A stretch of 64,000 bases of DNA from Lactarius indigo (lineage: Eukaryota > Basidiomycota > Agaricomycetes > Russulales > Russulaceae). Made by a program: the position numbers and the translations under genes. How positions within the stretch are numbered: position 1 is the stretch's first letter; each line of letters begins with the position of its first letter. The notes beneath the pieces were generated by a model. That model did no database searches and was not told the DNA's origin. It saw only the letters and a list, made by a program, of their open reading frames with translations. The DNA is taken from NCBI GenBank assembly GCA_025766275.1, contig JAFKAC010000064.1, forward strand, positions 186,001-250,000, read 5' to 3'. Below, in pieces: positions 9,963-22,300 of this stretch.

Positions 9963-12900
9963 TCACCGAAAGTCGCGAGCCGGCCAGTCGCGCTGCTCGT
10001 CCGCGATGCGCTCCAAGGCGGTGGCGCGCTCCAGGCGGTAAATAGCGTCCTGCCTGTCGTCCTGCGCGCATTCGATCATGGCGCGGAGTTGGCTCACCCG
10101 AGCCTGAAGTCGATCCAGCTTGTAGCTGGCCGCGCGGAAGCGCGTGACTTCCGCAGTGAGCGACTCATTGTTGATACGATTGAGCGCGCGGTCGGTGATC
10201 TTGTCCACTTCGAAGACGACAAGGTCCTCGTGCGGATACGTGGGGCGGAGCGTGGCGGAGACGTAAGGCTCGGCGTAGAGGGGCTTACCGTAGACGTGTG
10301 GCGACCCTGGTATGACTCCCAATATGAGGGGGTCCGCCCCTCCAATGATCTGGACGTGCGGCGCATCTCTCTCTACTCTGTCGGGCCCGGTGATGGGGTA
10401 TCGAATGTAATGGGGTCGTCGGTTCGCCCGGAACCCTTCAGGTGCAATGACATGCGCGGGGTCCTCGGCGGCGGTGAACGGACGGTGATCGGCGGCGCCA
10501 GGCACGCGCACACGTCCTTGATACATGGGGGAGCCGTCGGTGTAGACGAGCCAGGGCGTGACGAGGGGATTATGAGGGTCGCGTTTCGTTTGAAGGAAGG
10601 AGTGTCTCGCCGGGTAATAATCTTCGTCGTCATGGCCAGCCTCAGCTGCTGCCATCGCTGCCAATGCTCGCGCATCTCCCTCAGTCGGGCCGCTGCTGAG
10701 TCCAGCTGCTCCTTCTGCCACGCCGCCGCTACCCTCTTCCAGCCCTCCAACTCGTATTCCATCAGCGCTTGAACGCTGGTTGTTGCTTGGGAAAACTCCG
10801 CAAACACCGATGAGGTCGTCGCTTGGGGGGATAGCGGCGATGGGTTCGCGCTCACCGCGATCGTTTCAGAAGACGTGGACAACGGCTCGGTCGTCGTCGG
10901 GAGCGGTTGTCGGGTCTGGGAATCTTGTGACGACGTTGATCCATTCTTGCGCGGTGATGGGCCCCTCTGCTGGTGCAAGAGGTGTCCATGGCGTGAGTTG
11001 AGTGTTGGGAACTTCAGTGTCGTCGTCCTCAGCCAAGAGGGCGCGTGCGTCTTCTGCAAGGGAGTCGAGGAGCTGCGCCTGTGTGACATGTCGCAATGGA
11101 GAAGTGGGCATGAGAGTAATGGCTGAGCGAAGGAGAAGAGGATGACTGTCCTCTGTACAAGCGACCCCCACTTTATCCCTTTTGCTGTGGGCCTATGCTT
11201 CCTGATACAGGCGGAGTGCCTCTGGTGCAAAGACGTCATCTTTGTTAACCCACTGATTCTCCGAGTCAGGGTATCCCTTCCATTTGATGAGGTACTGGAG
11301 GCGTCTTCCCCTGCCAACGTGCCAAGTGTCTAGAATGGCCTCGACTTCGTATTCCTCTTCTCTGTCTATCAATTCGGGCGGTGGTCGTGGGAAATTTTCC
11401 CGTGCAAAGGAGTTTGTTTGTACGGGGTGAGAAGATCGATGTGAAACACTGAGTGGATGCTCCACTGCGTGGGAAGTTCCAATCGATAATTGTAAGGGGA
11501 CATCACCTGTATTACCCGAAAGGGTCCGTGGCGTCGTGCCGCTAATTTCGCCGTTGGTTGATTGGTCCAAAGATGCTTGCCCTCGAGCCACACGAGGTCG
11601 TTGACGCTGAACTTGGGCATATCTTTATTGCGTACCCATGATTCCTGAGCCTTCTTTATAAGGCGTTGGGCGTTGTCTCGAGCTTCTTTCAGCTGCGTTA
11701 GTCGTGCGGTTACGAGGGGAAGCGGGGAAGGCTTATCAGTCCAATCTGCTTGAGGATCATATCCCATGAGAAGGTGAAACGGCAATTGCTTGGTATGTTC
11801 GTGCGGCCAGTTGTTATGTGCGAATTCTGCGATTGGCAGATAAGCAGTCCAGTCGTCTTGACGTCCATTCACCCAGAAGCGCAAATATTGCTCCAACCAT
11901 TGGTTGGTCCTTTCTGACTGTCCGTCCGTGCGCGGGTGATACGCCGTTGATATGTTCTGCTGAATTCCGAGGATTCGGCATGTTTCCCAAACGAACTTTG
12001 ATGTGAAGCGTGGGTCGCGATCACTGATAACTTTGCACGGTAACCCGAAGCGTTTGAAGACGTGAGTTACGTACAGGGCGGCCGTTTCCTCTGCGGTAAT
12101 CTCCTCCTTGCATGGAATGAAGACCGAGGCTTTGCTGCAGTCGTGGTCGGTGACGGTTAGTATGCTGTCGTACCCCTTCGATGAAGGGAGTTTCATGATG
12201 AAGTCCATGGCCACCGTATAAAATGGCGTGGCTTCTAGTGTCGGCGTAATAGGGTGTAGCGCCGCCCGTATGGGTCAAGTGTTCACCTTATTCCGCTGGC
12301 ATTCCGCGCACCCCTGTACGTATTCACATACGTCTCGTCACAGTCGCGGCCACCAGTAGTGTCGTTCCAAGATTCGTTGGGTCCTCGCGATCCCCGGGTG
12401 GCCGTGTATCGGTAGGTCATGATGATCGTGTATTAGTACGCGGTGTGTCGACGCTGGTCCGGTTACCACGAACCTGCCGTCTTTGTACCACTCTCCCTGT
12501 ATCTTTTTGAGTTGATGGGGGTCTACCCACATCTTGATGACTTCTTCGTCTTGCTGATGGCGCGGCCGTTGTAGCTTTGGGTTCACGATAAGGGTGCGCA
12601 CCGCGTTGAGGGTTCTCACAAAGACTTCGGGAGGGAGAACGATGACTTTGCTGTTGTCTTCAACCCCTTGGTCGTAGTCGGGTCGTCTTGATAAGGTGTC
12701 CGCTCTTCCGTTGTTCTTTCCCTTAATGTGGTGAATCTCGAAGTCGTACTCGGATAGCTCGAGTACTTCCCTGGCAACTCATCTACTGATTTTCTGTGGC
12801 GACTTCCAGTACTGTAAATTGAGGTGGTCGGAGTAAATTTTGATTTTGTGTGGGGCTCCCGCAAGTAATGGCCTCCAATTTCTGAGCACTTTGACGATGG

Positions 12901-14701
12901 CCAGCAACTCCAGGTCGTAAATATCGTAGTTGCGTTCTGCTTCCGAGAGCGTCGCGGAGTAGTACCCTATGGGGTGCAGCTTTCCGTCAGCCTTTTTCTG
13001 TAGTAGGACAGCTCCCACCGCATATCCTGATGCGTCAACTTCTAATTCGAATGGGTCTTGAAGCACCGGATGCGCCAGCACTGGTTCTTCAGTTACGAGA
13101 CTCTTCAGCGTGTTGAATGCTTTGTCTTCCTCGCTTGTCCATCGCCATTCTTCGTCTTTTCACGTTAGTTTGGTGAGTGGTTTGGCGTGATTGGCGAAGC
13201 CGCGAATGAATAGTCTGTAAAAGTTGCAGAAGCCGAGGAAGGATCGAACATCCTTGACCTTTGTGGGTGTTGGCCAGTCTTTGATGCCTTGAACTTTTAC
13301 GGGATCCATGCGAGTTACCCCCCTTTCAAGGATTACCCCCAGGTAATCCATTCGCGGCTGGTGAAATAGGCATTTCTCTAATTTGAAGTACAGATTGTGC
13401 TCCTCCGCCACGCGGAGGACGTCACGCACTGCTGCGGTGTGGGCTGCAAGGTCACGATCGAAGTGAGTAGTGATGCCGATGTCATCCATATAGACACGTA
13501 TCGTAGTTCCGAGGCGTTCATGCTTCGCTATCGTGTCTCGGTAGATGTGGTTCATCATCGCTTGGAAGGTTGCGGGGGAATTGGTGAGGCCAAAGAACAT
13601 GACGGTGGGTTCAAAGAGGCCAAACTTGGTTTTGAATGCTGCCTTCTCCTGATCGCCGTTGCGGATACGTACATTGTTGTACCCCCATCAAATGTCGAGT
13701 TTGGTGTAGATATGGGCGTTGCTGAGGTCCAGAATGAGATCTTGAATGAGCGGCAGGGGGTACTGGTTGCAAATAGTGTGCGAGTTGATGACCCGGTAGT
13801 CCTGTACCGGTCATAGTTTTCCGTCCTTCTTTTTAATGAAAAAGAAGGATGATGCGTACGGGGAGATGGAAGGGCGTAAATAGCCTTGTTTTAGTTTCTC
13901 GTTTAAGAACTCCTTGAGTTCGCTTTCTTCCTTCTGCGTCATGGGATATATCTTGCAGTCTATGGCAGCCGGCGCGGATGGTTTAAAGTCAATTGCATGG
14001 TCCCACGGCCGAGCCGGGGGGAAGCGGTGCGAGGCTTGCTCGCTGAACAGCTTGCTGAATACCGCATATTCCGGGGGGAGTACGGTCGTTGCCTGTTGCT
14101 GTTTTGCTTGTATGGCCAGTTCCGTCGAGGTGGTGGCTCTGGCGTACGTCTCTTCTTCTAGTTCTCGTACAATGTCTTCCTTCTCGGCCACTATTAGAGC
14201 TCGAGTAGCGGTTGTTGCGAGTAGCGCTTCTGTAGTGGCCAGCACCACGGGCTGCATGTTGGGATGTATCGTTGCCGTGGCCCATTGAATAGTGGGTTCA
14301 AAGGCGCTGAGCCAGGGATAGCCGAGTACGATGTCCTCGCTTCCGAGGTCTGTGACCAGGAAGGTCATCTTCTTTATCTGTCCTCGTGTTTTCACTTCTA
14401 GGTTAACATAATGAGTGATTAACCCAGCTTTGTTTTCTGTGTTGTCTATGTTCCATATTTTTCGTGGCGTTTCTAATGGATATACCAGGACTCCTGCCCG
14501 TTTCGCCATACTTGGCCGGATGAAATTGTCGGTCGCTCCCGAGTCGACCAGTACGTTGGTTTCAGTCGTTTGGTATTCCGTTCGGACAGTTACTGGAATT
14601 CGCAATGATCGGTAGCGCGTTGTCACGATTACAGAATTACAATGTAAGGCCCTCACCCAGACTGACGGGTTCAGGCGTCCCGAAAATCCTCCTTCCCCCA
14701 T
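9963..14701 (-). pseudogene. pol: Gypsy-A pol (protease, RT, RNase H, integrase, chromodomain, tail), broken
   Basis: Domains in order on the minus strand: protease (LVDSGATDNF near 14550), RT with VYMDD near 13490, RNase H (LEVDASGYAVGA near 13045), integrase HHCC and DD35E (about 12430-11870), GPF motif, chromodomain (about 11350-11220), then the long C-terminal tail ending at 9963. In-frame stops lie near 13811, 13688, 13160, 12779, 12338, 12275, 11193 and 10866. A 1-base deletion near 11400 shifts the frame between integrase and chromodomain. Several stops look like CGA to TGA changes. It cannot make a full polyprotein. Confidence 0.9.
10373..11089 (-). CDS. ORF X of Gypsy-A (overprinted in +1 frame of pol tail)
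   Basis: A 238-residue open frame overlapping the pol tail, starting at an ATG that encodes MSHRRSSSTP. The equivalent start is kept in Gypsy-B, D and F. The N-terminal half is Ser/Thr/Pro-rich and basic; a helical segment follows (LEGWKRVAAAWQKEQL, then RLREMREHWQRW), and then a C-terminal part with PGSSTPTAPPC. It is open here although pol is riddled with stops. Expression is unproven; see findings. Confidence 0.45.
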   Translation of the reverse strand: MSHRRSSSTPLQKTHAPSWLRTTTLKFPTLNSRHGHLLHQQRGPSPRKNGSTSSQDSQTRQPLPTTTEPLSTSSETIAVSANPSPLSPQATTSSVFAEFSQATTSVQALMEYELEGWKRVAAAWQKEQLDSAAARLREMREHWQRWQQLRLAMTTKIITRRDTPSFKRNATLIIPSSRPGSSTPTAPPCIKDVCACLAPPITVRSPPPRTPRMSLHLKGSGRTDDPITFDTPSPGPTE

Positions 14702-16752
14702 AGGTCTTGGAGTATGAGGTCTTTTACCTCATCCGTACTATTGGCCACCTGTGTGAGCCATTCCTTCGCCTGCTCTCCGGCCGTCTTTGTGCTTGCTGCA
14801 TTGATTTGGGGCGCGGGCGTTACGCTTGGCGCTGGCGACATGTATCCTGGCAACGAAGGGGCGTACTGCGAGGGTGCGTATTGTGATACTGGTCCTTGGG
14901 GGTATCCGGTGGTTTCGGTCATTCTGCTGCTGGACGGGGCAGCCGACCATTGCTGCTGGGCGTGTGGATGTGGGCAGTTTCGTGAGAGATGTCCTGGAGC
15001 GTGACAATTATAGCAAAGGACATTCCTTAAGTCCCTTCGAGATCCTCCCCTTCCTCGTCCTCTAGCTCCGGGTCCTCCTCGCGGCGGGAATGGCGGCGTT
15101 GGCCAGTTGTGGTGCGGCAATTTGTTGAAATTGATGTCTTCGGACCCTGCTAGCCTCACTTTAGCTCAGTCGGCCGAAGTGTCCATTGCCCAGGGGTTTG
15201 TTTGGGGTAAGTTCTGTGGAAGTGCCCATCCTGTGTTGCTGCTCTGTTTCTTCGGCTGTGTCATTGTGTTTTTGTACTCATTGAGTCTCGCTTTGAGATG
15301 TATGTAATTTTTCTGTCGCTTGAGGACAGCCCTCTTCCAGTCATCAAACGTGACAGGGTCGTCAAACTGGAAGGCATTTTTGAAGAGTTCCTTGGGCAAA
15401 CCCGACGTAAAAAGGTCGATGGTTTGCGGTTCGTTGAGGCGGTAGTGAGCCTTCCGCGCGAGCTGCTCAAAGTCATTGACGTACTTGTCAATATCCTCGC
15501 CCGTCATCTTAAAGCCTTTGCGTAGTATTGCTTGGGCCTGCTCTCGTTCTAACGTGTTTTCGAAGCGCTGGCTGAAACCGTCGGCGACGGCTTCCCAGAG
15601 TGCTGGAGTATAGGGGTTGATTCCTCGTTGTATTTGTCGATTCAGCCAGTTCAGGAAGGATAATACCCATTCGCTGATGGCTCCGCCCTTGATGTAGGAT
15701 AGGAACAGGAGGCATCTCCTGTAGCCGTTTCACATGATGGGGGCGTCCAAATTCATGCCCCAATAGACGTGCCACTGTGTCAGGAATTGATCGATTTTGA
15801 GTCTGTCTCCGTCAAAAATGGAAGGGGGCTCGCCGGTGAGTTTTTCGCTATGGTGCCCTCCTCCTCTTCCAGCGTCTCCTCCCCCATCTCCTCCTCCACC
15901 TCCACCTCCACCTCCTCCCCCTGGTGGTCCACTGGGTGGTCTTCGCGGTGGTTCAGTCCGTCGCAGGTCGAAGGGGACTCCCCCTCCTGGTGGCGGTGGC
16001 GGGTCTCCACTGGGTCCACCTATTCCTGGAGGTAGTTCCAGTACGATGGGTCTTCCTGACGGTGGGTCTCCTCTGTCGGACCCTATTGCTCGAAATATTG
16101 CGGCGTCATCTGCCGTCATCCGTCTTCCAGTTTCTGGGTGGATAGGCATGAGTATTTCTCTTGCCTCTGTTCGTATGGCGCGTGACTCTTCGAGCGCCAC
16201 TCCTAACATAGCTTGCGTGATAGTTGCCATAATGGCTGGCGACCGAATGTGAATTGGTTCTGGCTCTGTGATATGGGCGGACTCAGCTCGTTCGAGAAGG
16301 AGATCTTGTATTGCTCCTCCACTTGTTTCTGTTTGCTCTGGCTCTCGCCCTTCGTCTTCTTGGCTTTGTTCCTCTGCTTCTTCCGACTCTTCCGACACTA
16401 CTTCTCCGGTAGAGTGTTCTCTTACTTGCCTGTCAATAGGACCCCAATCGGCTCGAGTATTGAGTTCTCTTGCGTCGATATCGCAACGATACCTGGGTCC
16501 CGCTGGTCGTACTGCGTCCCACTGAGAGTCTATGGGGTTCCACGTAACCTCTACCCAGCACAAGTGGTCGAAGTTGAACTCAACTGGGCGGAACCTGGTT
16601 GGTCCGTTAAATTCTACAAAGTATCCTGTTTCTTCTTGTCTTTCCCTCCAGGAGGCAGCTTGTAAAAAGCGCGTGGGGACGTTGCGTTCTCCTCTTCTTT
16701 GGAGCGAGTATGGACGGAAGTTCGTCCACAGATCTCTTGTTGTTTCGGCCAC
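14671..16752 (-). pseudogene. gag: Gypsy-A gag, broken
   Basis: Same order as the Gypsy-F gag: N-terminal region, poly-Gly/Pro linker (about 15900), capsid-like region, and a CCHC zinc knuckle CYNCHAPGHLSRNCPH near 15000. Two in-frame TGA codons (near 15730 and 15161) interrupt it; the second replaces an Arg codon that is intact in Gypsy-B. The frame begins with GTG in the context ATCGTGG, as in the sister elements, not with ATG. Confidence 0.85.
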
Positions 16753-16771
16753 GATGGTATCTTGGTCTTAA

Positions 16772-17297
16772 TGTAACGTTGTCACGATGTTAGCTCGACT
16801 TGAGCACGAATGGCGGTAACAACTTAGCGATAGGACAATCTCGGGGGCTTGAAGACACGGAGGTCCAAGCTTCTGCCTTAGTGAATACGCGAAGGTACAC
16901 CGGCAGGTCGACTATTCTTCTGGTCACGAGCGAAGTCGGACGGCCTTAGAAGAGCGAAGAGGATGAAAGAGAAAGAGACAAGTGACGATTCAAGAAGACC
17001 AAGATGGCGTATCTTGGTCTTCACAAGACAGTTTAAATACATATTCAGCAGGCTTTCAAGCACTGCTATGAGTCTCCGTAAGTAAGCGTCCAACGTATCG
17101 CGTAAGTAGCTCAAACCCTAGTACTACTAGTACTAGTATCAGTGGCGTCCATTCTCAGTCAGCTATCAGTACCGTATCTCCTATTGTATCACCGTATCAC
17201 CGCGCTATTGTAGGTAAGTCCGCAACTAATATACCTTACCGCCGTAGTTGCAACCGGTACAGTAAGGGTCCTCAGTCGTACGAGTCGAAACGTGACA
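16772..17297 (-). repeat. Gypsy-A 5' LTR
   Basis: 526 bp, about 98 percent identical to the other LTR by eye. On the minus strand it is followed after two bases by the predicted primer site AAGACCAAGAT (complement of about 16759-16769). Confidence 0.95.
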
Positions 17298-18270
17298 TAC
17301 AGCTTCGCCTGATGAATCGTGGATGTTAGAAAGCTCTGGGGGTAGGGATACCTATGACGCACCAGGAACGCAAGATGGCCTGGGAGCAACAGATTCGCAT
17401 GACATGCCGAGGACCTGAGACAATTCAGGAACCATAGTGCCTGGCTCAGGAGCCGTCATGGCCAGCTCAGGAGCTATGGATGCCAGGACATCACAAGGAG
17501 TATGCGATGCCTCGGGAGTTGCAGTTTCCTGTGTCTCACCCAGGGCTGGTGACAGTTCCGCAGCTGTGGCATCCTGCAACCTGTGGGGCACAGTTGCACC
17601 AACCACCACGGCCTCAGACACTTCGCGAACAGGTGCAGCCTCACAATCTGGTAAAGGTGTGTTGGGGACTTGTTCCTGGTTGGACATGGGTGCTATCCCA
17701 GACTCGGAGGCATCCTGTTGCCCAGCAGGAACTGATGCTACATTTGGCATGTGTGCAGGCTCTTCCAGTTGAGGAGTAGCTCTCAGCCTATGGAGGAATG
17801 CTGTGTGACGGGCCTGAGGAGGTGGAGGTGGAGGAAGGGCCTCATTTCTGGCCTCACTAGCCAATGAGGATGGCAATACACCCACAGTGTTCTGCTATTA
17901 ATTAGCACTATATAAAGGCATAGATGATAAGACCTACCACTGGAGAAGGCTGGGAAGGTGAAGTGTGCATAGGCACCGGAGGTGGGGGCATTTCGTGAGC
18001 TGAGTTACATTGTTGAAGGAACTGGTATCTTGGAGAGGATTGCACCTCTCCTATTGCAGATGGCGTGGGCTGTCCGAGATCTATGGGAGGATTCAAAGAA
18101 GGCGTTACAGAGGAAGGGGATGGATGTGTAGGAGGTGTCCTTGCAGCAGACGATGCATAGGTGGGGGGGCGTGGAGGCATCTTTCCTGTGTATGCCCACT
18201 GACCTGGAAATCCCCTTTCATACTTATCGGGTAATGGTCTACTAAATAGGGATGAACCTGATTGCGACAT
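17298..18270 (-). pseudogene. 5' part of Pro/Ser/Ala-rich host gene
   Basis: Exon 1 (18270-17938) starts with MSQSGSSLFSRPLPDKYERG and is Pro/Ser-rich. A 43-bp GT-AG intron (17937-17895, donor GTAGGT) leads in phase to exon 2 (17894 onward), which carries long Pro runs and Ala/Pro/Glu-rich repeats. An in-frame TAG near 17352 and then Gypsy-A interrupt exon 2; the frame resumes at 9406. No catalytic domain is visible; it may be a disordered regulatory or structural protein. The start at 18270 is chosen because it is the first ATG and gives consistent splicing. Confidence 0.65.
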
Positions 18271-18781
18271 CCCACCTATGACAATTGCTCAGGGGTGGAA
18301 TGCGAGCTCTGTATATGCTGAGGGTTGTGTTTACTCCACTTCCCATGATGATCTATAATATACAGTGTATTTACTAGGGTCTAGACTCTCCAATCTAGGC
18401 AGCGGACAAACTGGTGTCCGTCTGGTCACATGTGCATCAAACGTTTTCTTGCTTCCACGGAGTTCCATCATGTTCCGTGTTGACGTCAAAACTACCGGGA
18501 ATGGACGGAAATATGTCAGCCCATTCCCACGGGCCATCTGAGAGCAGTAACCCCCCCCAAAGACCGATCGCAAGCTCACAAACACTCATTGATTCCACTA
18601 TGCCCCCAAAACGCAGGAGTCTCGTCGACCTACTGACTAATGATGAGAAAGTGGTGATGGGCAGCGCAGTTCGCATGTTCTGTGCACTGTGATATAGGGA
18701 GAGGAACGGAGGTGCTGCAGACGATGCATGGTACTCCAAGTGCATCAATTCTGAGTTAGTACGTGCAGGTGCCTCTCAATA
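18271..18781. other. Host flank between Gypsy-A's gene and Gypsy-B
   Basis: About 500 bp with opposing open frames (18414-18692 + and 18437-18748 -), neither recognisable. It may hold the promoter of the minus-strand gene that starts at 18270. Confidence 0.4.
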
Positions 18782-19308
18782 TGTAACGTCGCCACGACGT
18801 TAGCTCGACTTGAGCTCTAGGGGCGGTAACGACTTAGCGATATATCGATGCGCTGACTTGAAGACATGGAGGTCCAAGCCTCTGCCTTAGTGAATACACG
18901 GAGGTACACTGGCAGATCCCACTATGTTGGTCACGAACGAAGTCGGAGTTGCTTTAGGTTCAAAGAGAGAGAGAAGCGAAAAGAGAAACAAGTGGCGATT
19001 CAAGAAGACCAAGATGGCGTATCTTGGTCTTCGCAAGACAGTTTAAATACACAAACTAGCAGGCTTAGAAGCGCTGCTATGAGTCACAGTAAGTAGCGTC
19101 CAACGTATCGCGTAAGTAGCTCGAACCAGATACCACTACTACCAGTATTAGTGGCGTCCGTCATCAGTCAGCAATCAGTACCGTATCACCTATCGTGCTA
19201 CCGTATCACCGTGGTTTAAGTCCGCAACTAATCTACCTTACCGCCGTAGTTGCAACCGGTACAGTAAGGGTCACGAGCGCAAGAGTCCGTACAAGTCCAA
19301 ACGTAACA
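18782..19308 (-). repeat. Gypsy-B 3' LTR
   Basis: 527 bp with TG...CA ends on the minus strand, preceded on that strand by the purine tract AGAGGAGGGTGA. It carries the TATA box and the ATCTTGGTCTT start motif. Confidence 0.95.
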
Positions 19309-19337
19309 TCACCCTCCTCTCAGCGTGAGACCCCGAC

Positions 19338-22300
19338 TCACCGAAAGTCTCTCGCCGGCCAATCTTGCTGCTCGTCAGCGATGTGCTCGAGTGCGGTAGC
19401 GCGTTCTAGCTGGTAGATACAGTCTTGCCGGTCGCTCTGGGCGCACGCGATCATGTCGCGGAGCTGCGCTATTCTGGCACGAAGTCGCTCCAGTTCGAAA
19501 CTGGCCGCGCGGTAGCGCGTGACTTCGGCGGTGAGCGATTCGTCGTTGATGCGGTTGAGGGCGCGGTCCGTAATCTTGTCCGCCGCGAAGATGACAAGAT
19601 CTTCGTGGGGGTACGTGGGGCGCAGCGCGGCGTTGACGTGGGGCTCGGCGTAAAGGGGCTTACCGTACAAGTGTGGCGAGCCCGGTATCACTCCCAGTAT
19701 GAGGGGGTCGGCCCCCCCTATGATCCGGACGTGCGACGCGTCCCTCTCTACGCCGTCGGGTCCGGTGATGGGGTATCGAATATAATTGGGTCGTCGGTTT
19801 GCCCTGAACCCCTCAGGCGCAATAACGTGTGCGGGGTCGTCAGCGGCGGTGAAGGGACGGTGGTCGGCGGCGCCCGGTACACGCACACGTCCTCGGTACA
19901 TGGCGGACCCGTCGGAGTTGACGAGCCAGGGCGTGATGCTGGGATTAGCAGGGTCACCTTTCGTTCGAAGGAAGGCGTGGCGTGCCGGGTAGTAATCGTC
20001 GTCGTCATGGCCAGCCTCAGCAGCCTCCATCGCTGCCGCCGCTCTCACATCTCTCTCAGTCGGGCCGCGGCTGAGTCTAACTGTTCCTTCTGCCACTCCG
20101 CCGCTACCCTCCTCCATCCTTCCAACTCGTACTCCAGGAGAGCTTGAACGCTCGTCGTTGCGCGGGAAAATTCCGCGAACGCCGATGAGGTCGTCGCTTG
20201 GAGGGATGGCAGCGATGGGTTCGCGCTCACCTCGTTCGTCTTTGAATACGTGGGCGACGGCGGACTCGTCGTCGGGCTGTTGCGTGGGGTCTGGGAAGCG
20301 GGCAAGCACGTTGGCCCACTCTTGTGCGGTGATGCGGCCCTCTGGTTGGCTGACAGGTGTGTACGGGGTGATTTGGGCGTTGGGAATCTCAGTCTCTTCG
20401 TCGTTGGCGAGGAGAGCCCGAGCGTCTTCTGCAAGGGAGTCGAGGAGGATCGCCTGGGTGACATGTCGCAGAGGGGAAGTCGGCATAAGAGTGGAGATGG
20501 TAGAGCGAAGGAAGAGGGGATGACTCTCCTGAGCGTAGGTGGCTCCCTTCTTAACTGTTACTCCGTGTGCTTGTGCTTCCTGATAAAGGCGGAGCGCCTC
20601 TGGCGCAAAGACGTCTTCCTTGTTGACCCACTGGTTTTCCGAGTCCGGATACCCCTTCCACTTGATGAGATACTGGAGTCGCCGCCTCCTGCCGAAATGC
20701 CGAGAGTCCAGAATGGCCTCAACCTCATATTCTTCCTCCCCATCGATTAGCTCTGGCGGTGGTCGTGTGAAACTTTCCCCATGAAGTGACGTTTGCTTGT
20801 ACGGTGTGAGAAGATCGATGTGGAATACTGGGTGGATGCTCCACTGTGTGGGAAGTTCCAATCGATAATTGTAAGGGGACATCACCTGCGTCACCCGAAA
20901 GGGTCCGTGGCGTCGCGCCGCTAATTTCGCTGTGGGCTGATTGGTGCGAAGATGTTTGCCTTCCAGCCACACAAGGTCTCCAATCTTGAACTTGGGTGTA
21001 TCTTTATTACGGACCCACGCTTCTTGCGCCTTCTTTATGAGTCGTTGGGCGTCCTCTCTAGCTTCTTTTAGCTGCGTCAGTCTTCTTGTGACCTGGGGAA
21101 GGGGAGACGGCTTATCAGTCCAGTCCGCGTGTGGGTTGTATCCCATCAGGAGTTGAAATGGCGATTGCTTCGTATTCTCATGTGGCCAGTTGTTATGCGC
21201 GAATTCGGCGATTGGTAGATAAGCGGCCCAGTTGTCCTGCCGTTCGTTTACCCAAAAGCGCAGATATTGCTCCAACCATTGATTGGTACGCTCGGACTGC
21301 CCGTCGGTTCGTGGGTGATACGCCGTCGATATGTTCTGCTGGATGCCCAAGATACGGCATATTTCTCGGGTGAACTTTGATGCGAACCGAGGATCTCGGT
21401 CACTGATACATTTGCGCGGTAATCCGAAACGTTTGAATACGTGAGCGACGTACAGGGCTGCCGTTTCTTCCGCGGTTATCTCCTCTTGGCATGGGATGAA
21501 GATTGAGGCCTTGCTACAGTCGTGGTCTGTGACAGTTAGTATGCTGTCATGCCCTTTTGACGGCGGGAGCTTGGTGATGAAGTCCATGGCGATCGTCTGG
21601 AAGGGAGTTGCCTCTAATTCCGGCGTAATGGGATGCAATGCGGCCCGTATGGGCCTTGTGTTGACTTTGTTTCGTTGACATTCCGCGCAGCCTTGCACGT
21701 ACTCGTATACGTCTTTCCGCAGTCGTGGCCACCAATAGTGTCGTTCTAAGATTCGTTGTGTCCTCGCGATCCCAGGGTGTCCGTGTATTGGCAGGTCGTG
21801 GTGGTCGTGTATCAGTACTCGGTATACGGATGCCGGCCCGGTTATTACGAACCTGCCATCCTTATACCATTCCCCTTCTATTTTCTTGAGACGATGGGGT
21901 TCGACCCATAGCTTGATCACCTCGTAATCTTGTTGGTGTCGCGGTTGTAGTAGGTTTGGAGTTGCCACGAAGGTTCGTGTGGTGTTGAGAGTTCTCACGA
22001 AGACTTCGGGGGGTAAGACGACAACCTCGCTGTTGTCGCCTATTCCCTGATCGTAGTCCGGGCGTCTTGAAAGAGCGTCTGCCCTACCGTTATTTTTTCC
22101 TTTAATGTGGTGAATCTCGAAGTCATACTCCGAGAGCTCGAGTACTTCCCTGGCTACCCGTCGGCTGATCTTCTGTGGCGACTTCCAGTATTGCAAGTTG
22201 AGGTGATCAGAGTATATTTTGATTTTGTGCGGGGCTCCCGCGAGTAGCGGCCGCCAGTTTCGTAATGCCTTGACTATTGCGAGCAATTCTAGGTCGTAAA

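Larger units (their letters stand above)
9407..17297 (-). mobile_element. Gypsy-A, full-length but inactivated chromovirus
   Basis: A 7.9-kb LTR retrotransposon in minus orientation with two 526-bp LTRs and a perfect 5-bp TSD. It carries gag and pol with the domain order of Gypsy-F, but with several in-frame TGA/TAG codons and one frameshift. By eye the two LTRs differ at about nine positions, all transitions. At least seven of its coding lesions are shared with Gypsy-D, so the lesions predate this insertion and it was probably moved by enzymes made elsewhere. It disrupts a host gene. Confidence 0.95.
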
